Part shown: positions 17,703 to 26,884 of the stretch, piece after piece | How the letters are laid out: the number at the start of each line of letters is the position of its first letter | How positions within the stretch are numbered: the stretch's first letter is position 1 | Assembly (NCBI RefSeq): GCF_019317285.1 | Contig: NZ_CP079218.1 | Coordinates: 5,704,001-5,768,000, forward strand | DNA from: Pedobacter sp. D749 | Lineage (GTDB): Bacteria > Bacteroidota > Bacteroidia > Sphingobacteriales > Sphingobacteriaceae | Direction: 5' to 3' | Length of the DNA stretch: 64,000 nt | Program-made: the position numbers and the translations under genes | Notes under the pieces: model-generated | The model's database searches: none | Told to the model about the DNA's origin: nothing | Seen by the model: the letters and a program-made list of their open reading frames with translations, nothing else

Positions 17703-17890
17703 CGTTTTAATTGATGAATAATCAATATAACTTGTTTTTCAGTCTTGAATGGATGATGATAAGGATCAAAATAGTAATTAACCTTGTTCTGATTACTAAT
17801 TTAGCTGATGTTACCAGGTTTATATTTCAATCTATCATCCTGCTCATTCTAAAATCTTTAAATCCTAATCAATCCTAATCTAAATTTACT

Positions 17891-17898
17891 TAGCTTTG
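17891..17898 (+). promoter_or_regulatory. -7 element of the NrnA-type gene
   Basis: TAGCTTTG matches TAnnTTTG. It covers the in-frame TTG at 17896, which argues for translation starting at the ATG at 17914. Confidence 0.55.
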
Positions 17899-17913
17899 CA
17901 GCGCAAAAAATAT

Positions 17914-18924
17914 ATGCTTACATTAACTGAATTAAAAACATTATTGGCTACGCCACAACGAATTGTGATCACTACGCATCACAAACCCGATGGCGATGCA
18001 ATGGGATCATCTCTGGGTTTATATGGATATTTAATTCAAAAAGGCCACCATGTTAAGGTAATCACCCCAACCGATTACCCTACTTTTTTGCATTGGATGC
18101 CTAACAATAGCGACGTAATTATTTTTACAGAAGCGCAGGAAAAGGCAGCACAATTGGTTGATGAAGCCTCGCTCATATTTTGCCTTGATTTTAATACCCT
18201 AAGCCGCATAAATGAATTAGGCGAACTGGTTAGGGCTGCAGGTGCTAAAAAGATCATGATCGATCATCACCTCGAACCAGAAGATTTTGACGATTACCGC
18301 CATTGGGATATCAATGCCTGTGCTGCTGCGCAATTGGTTTACGATTTTATTGTAAATCAGTTACAGGATGGCGAGTCGATCAATAAAGATGTAGCTTCTT
18401 GCCTTTATACGGGGATAATGACCGATTCGGGATCTTTCCGTTTCTCATCAGCAACCTCGGAAGTATACCGTATTGCCGCAAATTTGATCGATTTAGGGGC
18501 CGACCAATCGAAAATCCACGAATTGGTATACGATAACTCGAGCGAAAACCGACTCCGCTTTTTAGGCTATTGCCTATCTAATAAACTGGAAGTTTTAAGA
18601 GACTATAATACAGCCATCATTTCGGTTACCAAAGAAGAATTGGCGCAGTACAACAGCATTACCGGCGATACAGAAGGAGTGGTAAATTATGCCCTTTCCA
18701 TCAACGGTATCCGTTTAGCCGCGCTAATTATAGAACGTACCGATAAAGTGAAATTATCTGTCAGGTCTACAGGCGATTTTCCGGCTAACGAAATCTGTAA
18801 GAAATATTTTAATGGTGGTGGACACAGAAATGCGGCTGGCGGTGCATCAGAAAAACCTTTAGCTGATGTAGTAAACGAATTTAAATCGATATTAGCAGAA
18901 TATAAAGAACAATTGATAGCTTAG
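17914..18924 (+). CDS. DHH/DHHA1 phosphoesterase, NrnA-type oligoribonuclease / pAp phosphatase
   Basis: A 336-residue DHH-family enzyme. NrnA-type members degrade very short RNA oligomers or pGpG and dephosphorylate 3'-phosphoadenosine 5'-phosphate. Metal-binding motifs are visible: THHKPDGDAMGSS near residue 25, CLDFNTLSR near 90, MIDHHLEP near 115 and TDSGSFRF near 170. The DHHA1 domain ends with the GGGHRNAAGG substrate motif near 310. ATG 17914 is chosen over the upstream TTG because the promoter element overlaps the latter. The FKBP lipoprotein gene follows 48 bases later and may be co-transcribed. Confidence 0.9.
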   Translation: MLTLTELKTLLATPQRIVITTHHKPDGDAMGSSLGLYGYLIQKGHHVKVITPTDYPTFLHWMPNNSDVIIFTEAQEKAAQLVDEASLIFCLDFNTLSRINELGELVRAAGAKKIMIDHHLEPEDFDDYRHWDINACAAAQLVYDFIVNQLQDGESINKDVASCLYTGIMTDSGSFRFSSATSEVYRIAANLIDLGADQSKIHELVYDNSSENRLRFLGYCLSNKLEVLRDYNTAIISVTKEELAQYNSITGDTEGVVNYALSINGIRLAALIIERTDKVKLSVRSTGDFPANEICKKYFNGGGHRNAAGGASEKPLADVVNEFKSILAEYKEQLIA

Positions 18925-18972
18925 GAAAAAGAAATAAAACAATAAAAATTTAAAAAAAAGTCAAATTAATAA

Positions 18973-19968
18973 ATGAAAAAGGGAATTATTATTCTAGCAG
19001 CAGCCACTTTAGGTTTAGCAGCATGTAAACAAGAGAAAAAGGGAGCTGGTGGCTTACTATATACCATTCACCACTCGGCAGGTAACGAGAAAATCAAAGA
19101 AGGCGATATCGTTAAAATGAATTTTATTCAGAAAAACGATAAAGATTCAGTTTTATCAAGCACTTTCGACAGCGAAACGCCTGCAGTATTTCCTGCTCAG
19201 AAAAAAATGTATGCTGGTGATATGAACGATGTTTTAACATTGTTTGGAGAAGGCGATAGCGCTACTTTTAAGGTAAATTTAGATACTATGGCATTTCATA
19301 GTAAACAACCTAAACCAGAGCAGTTCAAAAATGATAAATACATCACTTTCACGGTAAAAATCGAGAAAGTATTCAAGAAAAAAGCTGGTGAAGCTGACTC
19401 TACTTTTAACAAAAGAGCTCAGGAGTTTTTCCAGGCTGATTATAAAGCTACTTCAGAAAAAAAGAAAGCCGCTGAACCTGCTAAGTTAAAAGCTTATTTA
19501 GATGATACTAAACTGGCAACTAAAACTACTGCAAGTGGTTTACACTACATTATCGAAAACGCAGGAAGTGCAGAAAAACCAGCTTTAGGCGATACCGTAC
19601 TAATTGAGTATACTGGTAGAGTAACTAAAAAAGGTAAAGATGGTAAGTACAAAATCTTCGATACAAGTGATGAGAAACTAGCTAAAGCAGAAAACGAATT
19701 TAAGGCAGGTAAACCTTACGGTCCTCAGAAAATGCCTGTTGGCGGAACAATCCCAGGATTTACTGAAGCTTTACAGTTAATTGGAAAAGGTGGTAAAATT
19801 AAAGTAATTATTCCTTCTAACTTAGGTTACGGCGAGCAAGGTGCACCACAAGTTGGTATTATGCCTTTCAGCCCAATTGCTTTCGATTTAGAAATTAAAG
19901 ATATTATCAAAGGAAAACCAGGTGCAGCAGCTCCAATGCAAATGCCTGCTCCGGTAGTTAAAAAATAA
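18973..19968 (+). CDS. FKBP-type peptidyl-prolyl isomerase lipoprotein, copy 1
   Basis: A 331-residue lipoprotein with lipobox LGLAAC (Cys18) right after a short signal peptide. The C-terminal FKBP domain (about residues 180-310) shows GDTVLIEYTGRV, VGGTIPGFTEALQLIGKGGK and SNLGYGEQGAP. The N-terminal region (about 30-135) has a weaker FKBP-like beta pattern (IKEGDIVKMNF, GEGDSATFKV), so the protein may carry two FKBP-type folds. A charged helical linker joins them. It is probably a membrane-anchored folding factor in the periplasm. A near-identical architecture follows in copy 2. Confidence 0.88.
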   Translation: MKKGIIILAAATLGLAACKQEKKGAGGLLYTIHHSAGNEKIKEGDIVKMNFIQKNDKDSVLSSTFDSETPAVFPAQKKMYAGDMNDVLTLFGEGDSATFKVNLDTMAFHSKQPKPEQFKNDKYITFTVKIEKVFKKKAGEADSTFNKRAQEFFQADYKATSEKKKAAEPAKLKAYLDDTKLATKTTASGLHYIIENAGSAEKPALGDTVLIEYTGRVTKKGKDGKYKIFDTSDEKLAKAENEFKAGKPYGPQKMPVGGTIPGFTEALQLIGKGGKIKVIIPSNLGYGEQGAPQVGIMPFSPIAFDLEIKDIIKGKPGAAAPMQMPAPVVKK

Positions 19969-19990
19969 TTTTTTTTAAAAAAATTTATAG

Positions 19991-20022
19991 TCCTGCTTAT
20001 TCATTTAAGCAGGATTTTTTTT
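19991..20022 (+). terminator. Terminator between the two FKBP lipoprotein genes
   Basis: Stem TCCTGCTTA / TAAGCAGGA with a 6-base loop, followed by eight T. Confidence 0.85.
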
Positions 20023-20089
20023 GCTCAGCTTTTTATCAACTCATCAAGAAATAAAACATTCCAAAGATTTATAAAAACTTATTATAACC

Positions 20090-20097
20090 TATCTTTG
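20090..20097 (+). promoter_or_regulatory. -7 element of FKBP lipoprotein copy 2
   Basis: TATCTTTG matches TAnnTTTG and lies about 70 bases before the start at 20166. With the upstream terminator it makes copy 2 an independent transcript. Confidence 0.5.
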
Positions 20098-20165
20098 TAG
20101 TGATCTAATAAAACAGTATGCATTTTGAAATAGGATCTGCAGACTGTTTTTTAATAAATAAATAA

Positions 20166-21134
20166 ATGAAAAAAGGAATAATTATTCTCTTGGCAGCAGC
20201 ATTAGGACTAGCTGCCTGTAACAAATTCGAAAAGGGTGAAGGAGATATGACTTACAAGATCTATAAAAGTGAAGGTAAGCCAAAAATTCAGGATGGCGAT
20301 TATGTAAAATTAAACGGAGTTCAAACGGTAGAAACCAATACCAATCCCGATTCGGTAATGGTAAATACCTACGACAATGAACGTCCTGCTTTCTTTGCCA
20401 TTAGCAAATCGATGTTCAAAGGCGATTTAGCCTCTGGATTGAAATTACTTGGTGAAGGAGATAGCGCCGTTTTTAAATTGAACCTCGATTCGATGGAGAA
20501 ATATTCAGGTCAGCCAAAACCAAAAGGACTAAAATCGAATATTGCGTCATTTACCATTAAAATTGAGAAGGTTTTACACAAAGGAAAAGATGCTGATTCT
20601 GTTTTTGAGGCAAAGAAAAGACTTTTTTTTGAGGCTGAATACAAAGCGCTAAACGAGAAAAATAAAACAGTAGAACCTGCTAAAATAGCTAAATACGTTG
20701 AAGAGAATAATCTGAAAGTAACTACTGCGCCATCCGGACTACAGTATGTAATTTTTGCACCCGGCAATTCAGAAAGAGCAACTTTAACGGATACGGTATT
20801 AATGGACTATACGGGTCAGTTTACCAATAAAAAATCAAACGGAAAATTAAATGTTTTTGATACTTCGGATGCTAAAATTGCAAAAGAGGCTGGAATTTTT
20901 TCTGAAAGTGTACAATATGTGCCGCGTAGTTTGCCTTTAGGGCAATTACCACAAGGTGTTATCCAGGGAATTCAGCTGATCGGTGTTGGCGGTAAGATTA
21001 AAATGATTTTGCCATCAAAACTAGGTTTCGGAGAAAACGGAGGTGGACCAATTAATCCGTTTACGCCATTGGTTTTTGATGTAGAGCTGAAAGGTATTAT
21101 TAAACCAGGTGCAGGTTTGCCATTGGCTAAATAA
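20166..21134 (+). CDS. FKBP-type peptidyl-prolyl isomerase lipoprotein, copy 2
   Basis: A 322-residue tandem paralogue of the preceding gene, with the same start (MKKGIIILLAAALGLAAC, lipid Cys18), the same FKBP-like N-terminal half and a C-terminal FKBP domain (about 175-305). The active-site blocks differ from copy 1: LPQGVIQGIQLIGVGGK replaces the PGF version, and the Tyr of the YGE motif is Phe (GFGENGGG). That suggests a changed or weaker isomerase site. It has its own promoter. What it folds is unknown. Confidence 0.87.
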   Translation: MKKGIIILLAAALGLAACNKFEKGEGDMTYKIYKSEGKPKIQDGDYVKLNGVQTVETNTNPDSVMVNTYDNERPAFFAISKSMFKGDLASGLKLLGEGDSAVFKLNLDSMEKYSGQPKPKGLKSNIASFTIKIEKVLHKGKDADSVFEAKKRLFFEAEYKALNEKNKTVEPAKIAKYVEENNLKVTTAPSGLQYVIFAPGNSERATLTDTVLMDYTGQFTNKKSNGKLNVFDTSDAKIAKEAGIFSESVQYVPRSLPLGQLPQGVIQGIQLIGVGGKIKMILPSKLGFGENGGGPINPFTPLVFDVELKGIIKPGAGLPLAK

Positions 21135-21428
21135 AGTTGATCATATCTTATAGGTTTTCGAAATCATTAGACCTCGCAGGTTTTTAAACGGCATCGCCCT
21201 CAATAAGGCCGCTAAAAAATAATATAAACTACAAGCTAAACCTGCGAGGTTTGCAAAAGAACTGATTACTGAAAATTGTAAACTGATAACTGATTTGGGC
21301 GTTACCCAAGCTACGCAAGGGGCGGGCTTTTCAGGGCTACGCTTCGCTCCGGTACCAATGAAGGATTGGTACTGAACCCTTACCATCCCTAACGCAAACC
21401 TAACTTTTATAAAACTGAGTTCGAAAAC
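21135..21428. repeat. Intergenic repeats between convergent FKBP and CYTH genes
   Basis: It contains an inverted pair ACCTCGCAGGTTT (about 21173) and AAACCTGCGAGGT (about 21239), and a GC-rich block GGGCGTTACCCAAGCTACGC (about 21298-21355) of the type repeated in Bacteroidota genomes. No gene is supported. Confidence 0.55.
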
Positions 21429-21899
21429 TTAAACCCAATCTTTAAAAGGTTTAACCGTGAGGTTAGAATTGTAATATTTTGCCTCTTCGGTAACTTCAGT
21501 GCTTGCCCAATCCGGTAGATCGAAAGTTTCTTCTTCACTTTCCAGTTCAATTTCGGCAACAATAAGGCCTTCATTGTCACCAGAAAATACATCCACTTCC
21601 CAAAGCTTACCGTTAAATTTAATTTCATAACGTGTCTTAGAAAGTTCAGAAACAGCAAAATTGTCTAATAATTCTGTTGCTTCAGTTACCGGAATTTCAT
21701 ATTCATATTCTAACCGTGTCGCGCCAATGGTTTGGCCTTTTATGGTTAAAAAACCTTTAGTTTCTGTTGCCCTTACCCGTATCGTTTTAGCTTTATCGGC
21801 AAGTAAATAACCCTGTCTAAAAAGTTTTCCTTCCGGTTTATTCAGGTTATCCCACTTTTGCTGATCGATTAAAAATTTGCGTTCTATTTCTTTTCCCAT
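21429..21899 (-). CDS. CYTH domain protein (triphosphate tunnel family)
   Basis: A 156-residue CYTH-domain protein. The signature ExExK is at residues 4-8 (EIERK), and alternating charged residues in strands (KTIRVRATETKGFLTIKG, EVDVFSGDNEGLIVAEIELE) match the eight-stranded tunnel that binds triphosphate compounds with divalent metal. Members include inorganic triphosphatases and class IV adenylate cyclases. The short bacterial form, with no CHAD domain, most likely hydrolyses triphosphate. It lies 48 bases downstream of the GH20 gene on the same strand, with no obvious functional link. Confidence 0.88.
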   Translation of the reverse strand: MGKEIERKFLIDQQKWDNLNKPEGKLFRQGYLLADKAKTIRVRATETKGFLTIKGQTIGATRLEYEYEIPVTEATELLDNFAVSELSKTRYEIKFNGKLWEVDVFSGDNEGLIVAEIELESEEETFDLPDWASTEVTEEAKYYNSNLTVKPFKDWV

Positions 21900-21947
21900 T
21901 GTAGATGTTCGTCTTTCCCGCGAAGCAGGAATCTTAATGCTGATTGG

Positions 21948-23897
21948 TTAACGTGCTCTTTTCTGTAAATCTGCAACGGGCATACTAATCAATCTTCCGA
22001 TAGGCTGTTTACCGCGATAGGTAATTACGCGCAACATACTGGCATCTTTTGGTACCTGTAATGCTGCTGTATATTTGGGGTAAAAACGGTCTGGAGTAGA
22101 GTTGTCAAAGCTATAGTAGATGTCCAAACCATCTATTTCTGGAGTTAATTCGATCATTAACTGTTTATCTGCACTGCGTTTTACCGTAAAAATCGGATCG
22201 TAAATAGCAGGAGAGTATTTAATCTCAGCAAAATCTAAACGTTTGAAATGCTGTTGCGTACGATCAACAAAGTTTGTCCAGTTTTTCTTTTCAATCGGGC
22301 TCCATATTGATTCTGCAATAGCAAAAGCACGTGGATAAACCATGTATTCAACCTGGCGGAAAGTGAAAATCTGTTCCGTCCAGAGGTTGGCCTGTGCACC
22401 AATCACATACTGTGCATTTACGCCTGCCGGAACAGGGTTAAATTGGTAAGCTTTATTTAATCTTAACGATGCATACACCTTTGGCTCAGTAATGGCATCA
22501 GCCTGCATGTAATCTAAATAAGCGAAATCGGTCGGGCTCATCACTACATTGTGTTTTTCGTTAGCGGCCTGGATGCCATATTTCATTCCCCTCCAGCTCA
22601 TCACTGCCGCTGTTGGTGATACGCCTCCTTCAAGAATTTCATCCCAGCCCATAAATTTTTTACCTTTCGAAATCACGATCTGTTCTACACGTTTTTCAAA
22701 ATAGGCCTGAACTTGCGGAATGGTTTTTAAGCCTTCGCGAAGCATTAAAGCTTTAACCTGATCATTCTTTTCCCAAAAATTATGAGGGGCTTCATCGCCA
22801 CCCATGTGAATGTAATCGAAGGGGAAAAGTTTAGCTACCTGTGTAAGTACCGAATCTAAAAATACATACACTTTCTCGTTTGCCGGACAAAGCGTATTAT
22901 CAACCAAAGCTGTTGGCGGTGCACCACGGCTCCAATCCATAATTTTTTCACCCGAGCGCACTTTATAATTGACCGCATCTGGCGTACATGATAATTCGGG
23001 ATAAGAAGCGATAATGGCCAAGCTATGCCCTGGAACGTCAATTTCTGGTAATATATTTACAAAGCGTTCCTGTGCATACTGAACGAGTTCTTTAATATCT
23101 TCCTGTGTGTAAAAGCCGCCATAAGTGCGGGGTTCATCTGGAGTTGGTGGGGTGAAATCGCCGAATGTACCGGTTTTTTTAACACTCCAGGCACCAACTT
23201 CAGTTAATTTGGGCAAACCTTTAATTTCGATTCTCCAGCCTTCATCGTCTGCTAAATGCAAATGCAGTAAGTTAAATTTATAACGAACCATGTCGTCTAT
23301 AAACTGTTTTACTTCCTGTTTAGTGAAAAAGTGACGGGCCACATCGAACATTAAACCTCTCCAGCCCAATTTTGGATAATCTACCACATCAACACAAGGA
23401 GCTTTCCATTTAACATCTTTCACCAGTTCTTTGCTTTCTATTTCGGCAGGGAAAAGCTGAAGCAAGGATTGAACACCATAAAAAATCCCAGCTGGCTGGT
23501 TTGCTGTGATGACAACCTGGGTAGGGTTAACATTTAGTTTATAACCTTCTTTACCGAGTTGAGCATCCTCTTGCGTATTTAAAATCAGTTTGATCGTAGG
23601 ATGGGTCGAATTGCTTACGGTGCTTACAAATTTACCTGTGGCTGTGGTTATCCGGTCAGAAAGATAAGTAATTGGTTGTTTTAACTCTGCGCTTTTAACC
23701 GCTTGTATAATTACATTTTCAGGCAAAGTAAAGGTACCTGCCTTTTTCATTAAAGATACAGGCTCAGGTATAATGGCAATTGGTGTTTTTGCAACTTCGC
23801 TTTCGGCCTCACCGATTTCAGTTTCTGTAACGATAGATTGGGCGAAAGTATTGGCTGCAAAAAAACAGCAGGAGATGATCAGGACTAATTTTTTCAT
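21948..23897 (-). CDS. Beta-N-acetylhexosaminidase, glycoside hydrolase family 20
   Basis: A 649-residue exported enzyme that removes terminal GlcNAc or GalNAc from glycans or chitin oligomers. It has a signal peptide (residues 1-19, ending ANTFAQ), an N-terminal GH20b domain (about 40-165), and the catalytic TIM barrel (about 170-520) with the Asp-Glu pair in HMGGDEAPHNFW near residue 366. Substrate-assisted catalysis by the acetamido group is the family mechanism. A C-terminal beta extension (about 545-649, LDIYYSFDNSTPDRFYPKY) resembles the chitobiase C-terminal type. The upstream gap (23898-24259) holds repeats only. Confidence 0.95.
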   Translation of the reverse strand: MKKLVLIISCCFFAANTFAQSIVTETEIGEAESEVAKTPIAIIPEPVSLMKKAGTFTLPENVIIQAVKSAELKQPITYLSDRITTATGKFVSTVSNSTHPTIKLILNTQEDAQLGKEGYKLNVNPTQVVITANQPAGIFYGVQSLLQLFPAEIESKELVKDVKWKAPCVDVVDYPKLGWRGLMFDVARHFFTKQEVKQFIDDMVRYKFNLLHLHLADDEGWRIEIKGLPKLTEVGAWSVKKTGTFGDFTPPTPDEPRTYGGFYTQEDIKELVQYAQERFVNILPEIDVPGHSLAIIASYPELSCTPDAVNYKVRSGEKIMDWSRGAPPTALVDNTLCPANEKVYVFLDSVLTQVAKLFPFDYIHMGGDEAPHNFWEKNDQVKALMLREGLKTIPQVQAYFEKRVEQIVISKGKKFMGWDEILEGGVSPTAAVMSWRGMKYGIQAANEKHNVVMSPTDFAYLDYMQADAITEPKVYASLRLNKAYQFNPVPAGVNAQYVIGAQANLWTEQIFTFRQVEYMVYPRAFAIAESIWSPIEKKNWTNFVDRTQQHFKRLDFAEIKYSPAIYDPIFTVKRSADKQLMIELTPEIDGLDIYYSFDNSTPDRFYPKYTAALQVPKDASMLRVITYRGKQPIGRLISMPVADLQKRAR

Positions 23898-24259
23898 TAA
23901 AATAATTAAAGCGGATTAACCGGATAAGTATAATCCGCAATTTATTAAAAAAGATTTTAATCGGAGGTATTTGTGCGAAAGGAAATGTACAAGAAGTAAG
24001 GCGCGGAGCGTATGGCGGTTGGCGGTGAGATAAAATTGTGACGGGATTTATGCCATTATTTGTCAGTCTGAGCGTAGTCGAAGACTAATTGCAAATCTTT
24101 CTACTCCAGATACTTCATTATATTATCAATGACGGATTTTAAAAAGATCGGTCGTCATTGCGAGGCACGAAGCAATCTTACAACCATCGCTACCAGCGTG
24201 TGCTTTAAGATTGCTTCGTCGGCTGAAAAAGCCTTCTCGCAATGACGACTTCTCGTAAA
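23898..24259. repeat. Gene-free 362 bases with a CGTCATTGCGAG repeat
   Basis: It contains the long inverted repeat GTCGTCATTGCGAGGCACGA to TCTCGCAATGACGAC (24151-24249), with inner arms AAGCAATCTTA / TAAGATTGCTT, and a fragment TCTGAGCGTAGTCGAAGAC near 24066. No gene is supported. Confidence 0.65.
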
Positions 24260-24649
24260 TTACAAAAACTGCGTTAGCCATGCTCTGGCTTTCTGATCAT
24301 CCGTAAATGATTTTATTGGGATAGGCGGGTTTTGAAACTTAAACATGATCTTCATAATCAATTGTGATAAACCAGGTTTCGAAACCATTGCCATAGCAGT
24401 ATAAATTTGAGGTAACTGCTCTGTTGAAAATTTTCGTGTTTCTTTGTCCGGAACAGGAGGATTTTTCAAATAAATTAACAGTGGAACTTTCTTATTCCCC
24501 GTAATTTTCTTCACCAGCGCAACATTGGCCGAAATATTTTCTACAGTACGTAAAATGCTTTTGTTGTACGAAATCAGTATTCCGGTATCTGTTAATAAAT
24601 AATCGGGAATCTCGCCTTCGATAAGGTTGTTATCTCTATCATTACCCAT
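24260..24649 (-). CDS. Unrecognised small protein, possibly STAS/SpoIIAA-like, end of catabolic cluster
   Basis: A 129-residue soluble protein. The alternation of strands and helices (TGILISYNKS, VPLLIYLKN, TMAMVSKPGLSQLIMKIMF, SFTDDQKARAWL) resembles the STAS/SpoIIAA-like fold found in many small Bacteroidota proteins, but no signature motif is decisive. The final FTDDQKARAWLTQFL helix is typical of that group. Its start lies 3 bases after the aldehyde dehydrogenase stop, so it is almost certainly co-transcribed with the cluster. A catalytic role is not evident; it may be regulatory. Confidence 0.65.
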   Translation of the reverse strand: MGNDRDNNLIEGEIPDYLLTDTGILISYNKSILRTVENISANVALVKKITGNKKVPLLIYLKNPPVPDKETRKFSTEQLPQIYTAMAMVSKPGLSQLIMKIMFKFQNPPIPIKSFTDDQKARAWLTQFL

Positions 24650-24652
24650 ATT

Positions 24653-26017
24653 TTATCCCCTTAAATGATAACCTTTTGGTTTGGTAAAAGCCCTTAATCC
24701 CTGGTGGGATAAAGTAGCACCGATACCTGAATACTTTCTTCCGCTCCAGGGCAAGGCTGCACTCACCCGATCGCAGCAATTCCAATAACCCGAACCTGCA
24801 TCAATCTGAGACAGTATTTTTTCAGCCCTTTCCTGATTGGCTGTATAAACCGATGCCGTTAAGCCATAATCGGTATCTTTCATCATTTTAACGGCTTCAA
24901 TATCGTCTTTTACCTTCATAATGCCGATAATCGGGCCGAAACTTTCTTCCTGCATCACCAGCATATCATTGGTAACGTCCGTTAAAACTGTTGGCTCAAA
25001 ATAATAACCTTTTCCTACAAGCGCTTTGCCTCCGGTTAACAATTTAGCACCTTTATTTAAAGCATCTTCCACCTGTTTTTTCAAGACCGCTATTTGTTCT
25101 TTCCTCGTTAAAGGGCCAATATAAGTGCCGTCGGCTGTGGGTGAACCACTTTTCCAGCTTTTAACTTCGGCAACAAAGGCATTTAAATAATCGTCGTAAT
25201 TTTTCTCATGGACATAAATGCGCTCAACGGAACAACAACTTTGGCCATTATTGTAAAAAGCGCCATCAGCTGTACCAACCGCTGCAACGACTACATCGGC
25301 CACGTCATCAGCAATATATAAAGGATCTTTTCCACCTAACTCCAACTGACAGGGAACCATTTTTGAAGCTGCTTTTTCGTAGATGAATTTTCCTGTTTTA
25401 TAGGATCCTGTAAAAAAATAACCATCGAAGTTCATTTCTAATAGAGCTGCGCCTGTTTCTTTAGCACCAATGGCGATTTGGAAAACATCATCAGGTACAC
25501 CTGCTTTTTTTAACAGTTTTTCGATCTTTAGTCCGGTTAAAGTAGCATATTCTGATGGTTTGTACATCACTGCATTACCACTTAAAAGTGCCGGAATAAA
25601 AACATTTACACCAACCAGGTAAGGATAATTCCATGCCGAAATGTTGCAGACCACACCTAAAGGTTCGTATTTAATAACCTCTTTCAAACCCGGTTCCTCA
25701 ACCATCACCTCATCAGCCAGATATTTTTCGGCATTAGCCAGCATCCATTTAATGCGTGCCCTTGCGCCGTTAATTTCATTACGCGATTGTTGTAAAGGTT
25801 TGCCTACTTCGCTGGTTAATACCGCCGCCAGTCTTTCTATTTCAGCTTCCAGTAAATCACTGAACTTAGCGATCACTAAAATTCTTTCCTGAAGAGTTTT
25901 ATTTGCCCATAGCGGCTGCGCTTCTTTTAAAGCATCAAATTTTAGCTGAAGTGTAGATGAATTATCCTCCTCCAAACTGGTAATGATTTCTTCTGTTGCG
26001 GGGTTGATGATCTGCAT
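24653..26017 (-). CDS. NAD(P)-dependent aldehyde dehydrogenase
   Basis: A 454-residue ALDH that oxidises an aldehyde to the acid. Visible features are the general-base Glu in QLELGGKDPLYIADD (about residue 227), the nucleophile in NNGQSCCSVERIYVHE (about 259, two Cys in a row), the NAD-site motif FFTGSYKTGK, and EESFGPIIGIM near 340. The family resemblance is to succinate-semialdehyde or amino-aldehyde dehydrogenases. It sits between a gamma-glutamyl hydrolase and a small unknown gene. In the proposed pathway it would oxidise a gamma-glutamylated amino aldehyde; this is an inference from context. Confidence 0.93.
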   Translation of the reverse strand: MQIINPATEEIITSLEEDNSSTLQLKFDALKEAQPLWANKTLQERILVIAKFSDLLEAEIERLAAVLTSEVGKPLQQSRNEINGARARIKWMLANAEKYLADEVMVEEPGLKEVIKYEPLGVVCNISAWNYPYLVGVNVFIPALLSGNAVMYKPSEYATLTGLKIEKLLKKAGVPDDVFQIAIGAKETGAALLEMNFDGYFFTGSYKTGKFIYEKAASKMVPCQLELGGKDPLYIADDVADVVVAAVGTADGAFYNNGQSCCSVERIYVHEKNYDDYLNAFVAEVKSWKSGSPTADGTYIGPLTRKEQIAVLKKQVEDALNKGAKLLTGGKALVGKGYYFEPTVLTDVTNDMLVMQEESFGPIIGIMKVKDDIEAVKMMKDTDYGLTASVYTANQERAEKILSQIDAGSGYWNCCDRVSAALPWSGRKYSGIGATLSHQGLRAFTKPKGYHLRG

Positions 26018-26044
26018 TTTAAAATGATTTGTAGATTAAAACGA

Positions 26045-26764
26045 TTACACAGATTGATGTTTTATTTGTGAATTGACTGCATGAATAAATGCCTCGTGTA
26101 TATTTTTGCTAAATGGACTGTGCTGATCTTTCAAACGCTCGGGATGCCATTGCACAAATAACAAAAATGATTTTCCTTCCGGTTCCAATCGTTCCATGGC
26201 TTCGGTAACCCCATCAGGAGAAATTGCGCTCACCACCAATCCTTTTCCGGTTTTATCGGTACTTTGATGATGGTTGCTGTTTACCAATCCTTTATCCGTA
26301 TTTACAATCTGGTTGAGCCATGAGGATGAATTCACCAAAATTTCATGGTAGCGGTCTGATTTATCGTGTATTTTAGAATGATCGAATTTTCCCCAGGTTG
26401 CGATGTCGGGAATTAAAGTGCCACCAAAAAATACATTTCCTACCTGCATGCCGCGGCATATACCTAAAACCGGGATTGAATGAGCTTCGGTATAGGTTAA
26501 AACTTTAAATTCAAACTCATCTCGTTTTTCATCGATATCATCCTCATAGCAATAAGAATAATATTCGGGCTGGTTATAAAATCTCGGATGCACGTCCTCT
26601 CCTCCTGTTAAAACAATGCCATCACATTTTTTAATCTCGTCGAAATTGTTAAGCTTGTATCCGAGCTGGATTACCTCTACATTTTGGTTGTAGGATAAGA
26701 CCCAATCCCGGTAAATGGCGTATTTACTGCAATCGGTAACGCCAATAATTATTTTATCAGACAT
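26045..26764 (-). CDS. Gamma-glutamyl-gamma-aminobutyrate hydrolase family protein (class I amidotransferase, peptidase C26)
   Basis: A 239-residue PuuD-like hydrolase. PuuD cuts gamma-Glu-GABA to glutamate and GABA in the E. coli putrescine pathway. The nucleophile is the Cys in LGICRGMQVGNVFFGG (about residue 101), and the His/Glu of the triad lie in QWHPERLKD (about 205). Other conserved blocks are IVLTGGEDVHP and NSNHHQS. It starts downstream of the alcohol dehydrogenase gene, with a 120-base gap carrying an ATCTGTG inverted repeat, and is followed 27 bases later by the aldehyde dehydrogenase gene. Here the likely substrate is a gamma-glutamyl amino acid made by the cluster. Confidence 0.92.
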   Translation of the reverse strand: MSDKIIIGVTDCSKYAIYRDWVLSYNQNVEVIQLGYKLNNFDEIKKCDGIVLTGGEDVHPRFYNQPEYYSYCYEDDIDEKRDEFEFKVLTYTEAHSIPVLGICRGMQVGNVFFGGTLIPDIATWGKFDHSKIHDKSDRYHEILVNSSSWLNQIVNTDKGLVNSNHHQSTDKTGKGLVVSAISPDGVTEAMERLEPEGKSFLLFVQWHPERLKDQHSPFSKNIHEAFIHAVNSQIKHQSV

Positions 26765-26780
26765 AGTCCATTATGTTTTG

Positions 26781-26875
26781 CCACAGATTTTTACAGATGA
26801 ACACAGATTTGGATTGTGACCTTTTATTTAAGTAATACCACCTTTATCTGTGCTCATCCTCTTTATCTGTGTTTA
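26781..26875. repeat. ACAGAT/ATCTGT inverted repeat element
   Basis: CCACAGATTTTTACAGATGA and a second ACACAGAT face TTATCTGTGCTCATC and TTATCTGTGTTTAA across about 45 bases. A similar element is at 59971-60030, and fragments occur at 35194-35230. It lies inside the catabolic cluster between two genes. Confidence 0.55.
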
Positions 26876-26884
26876 ATGATTACT

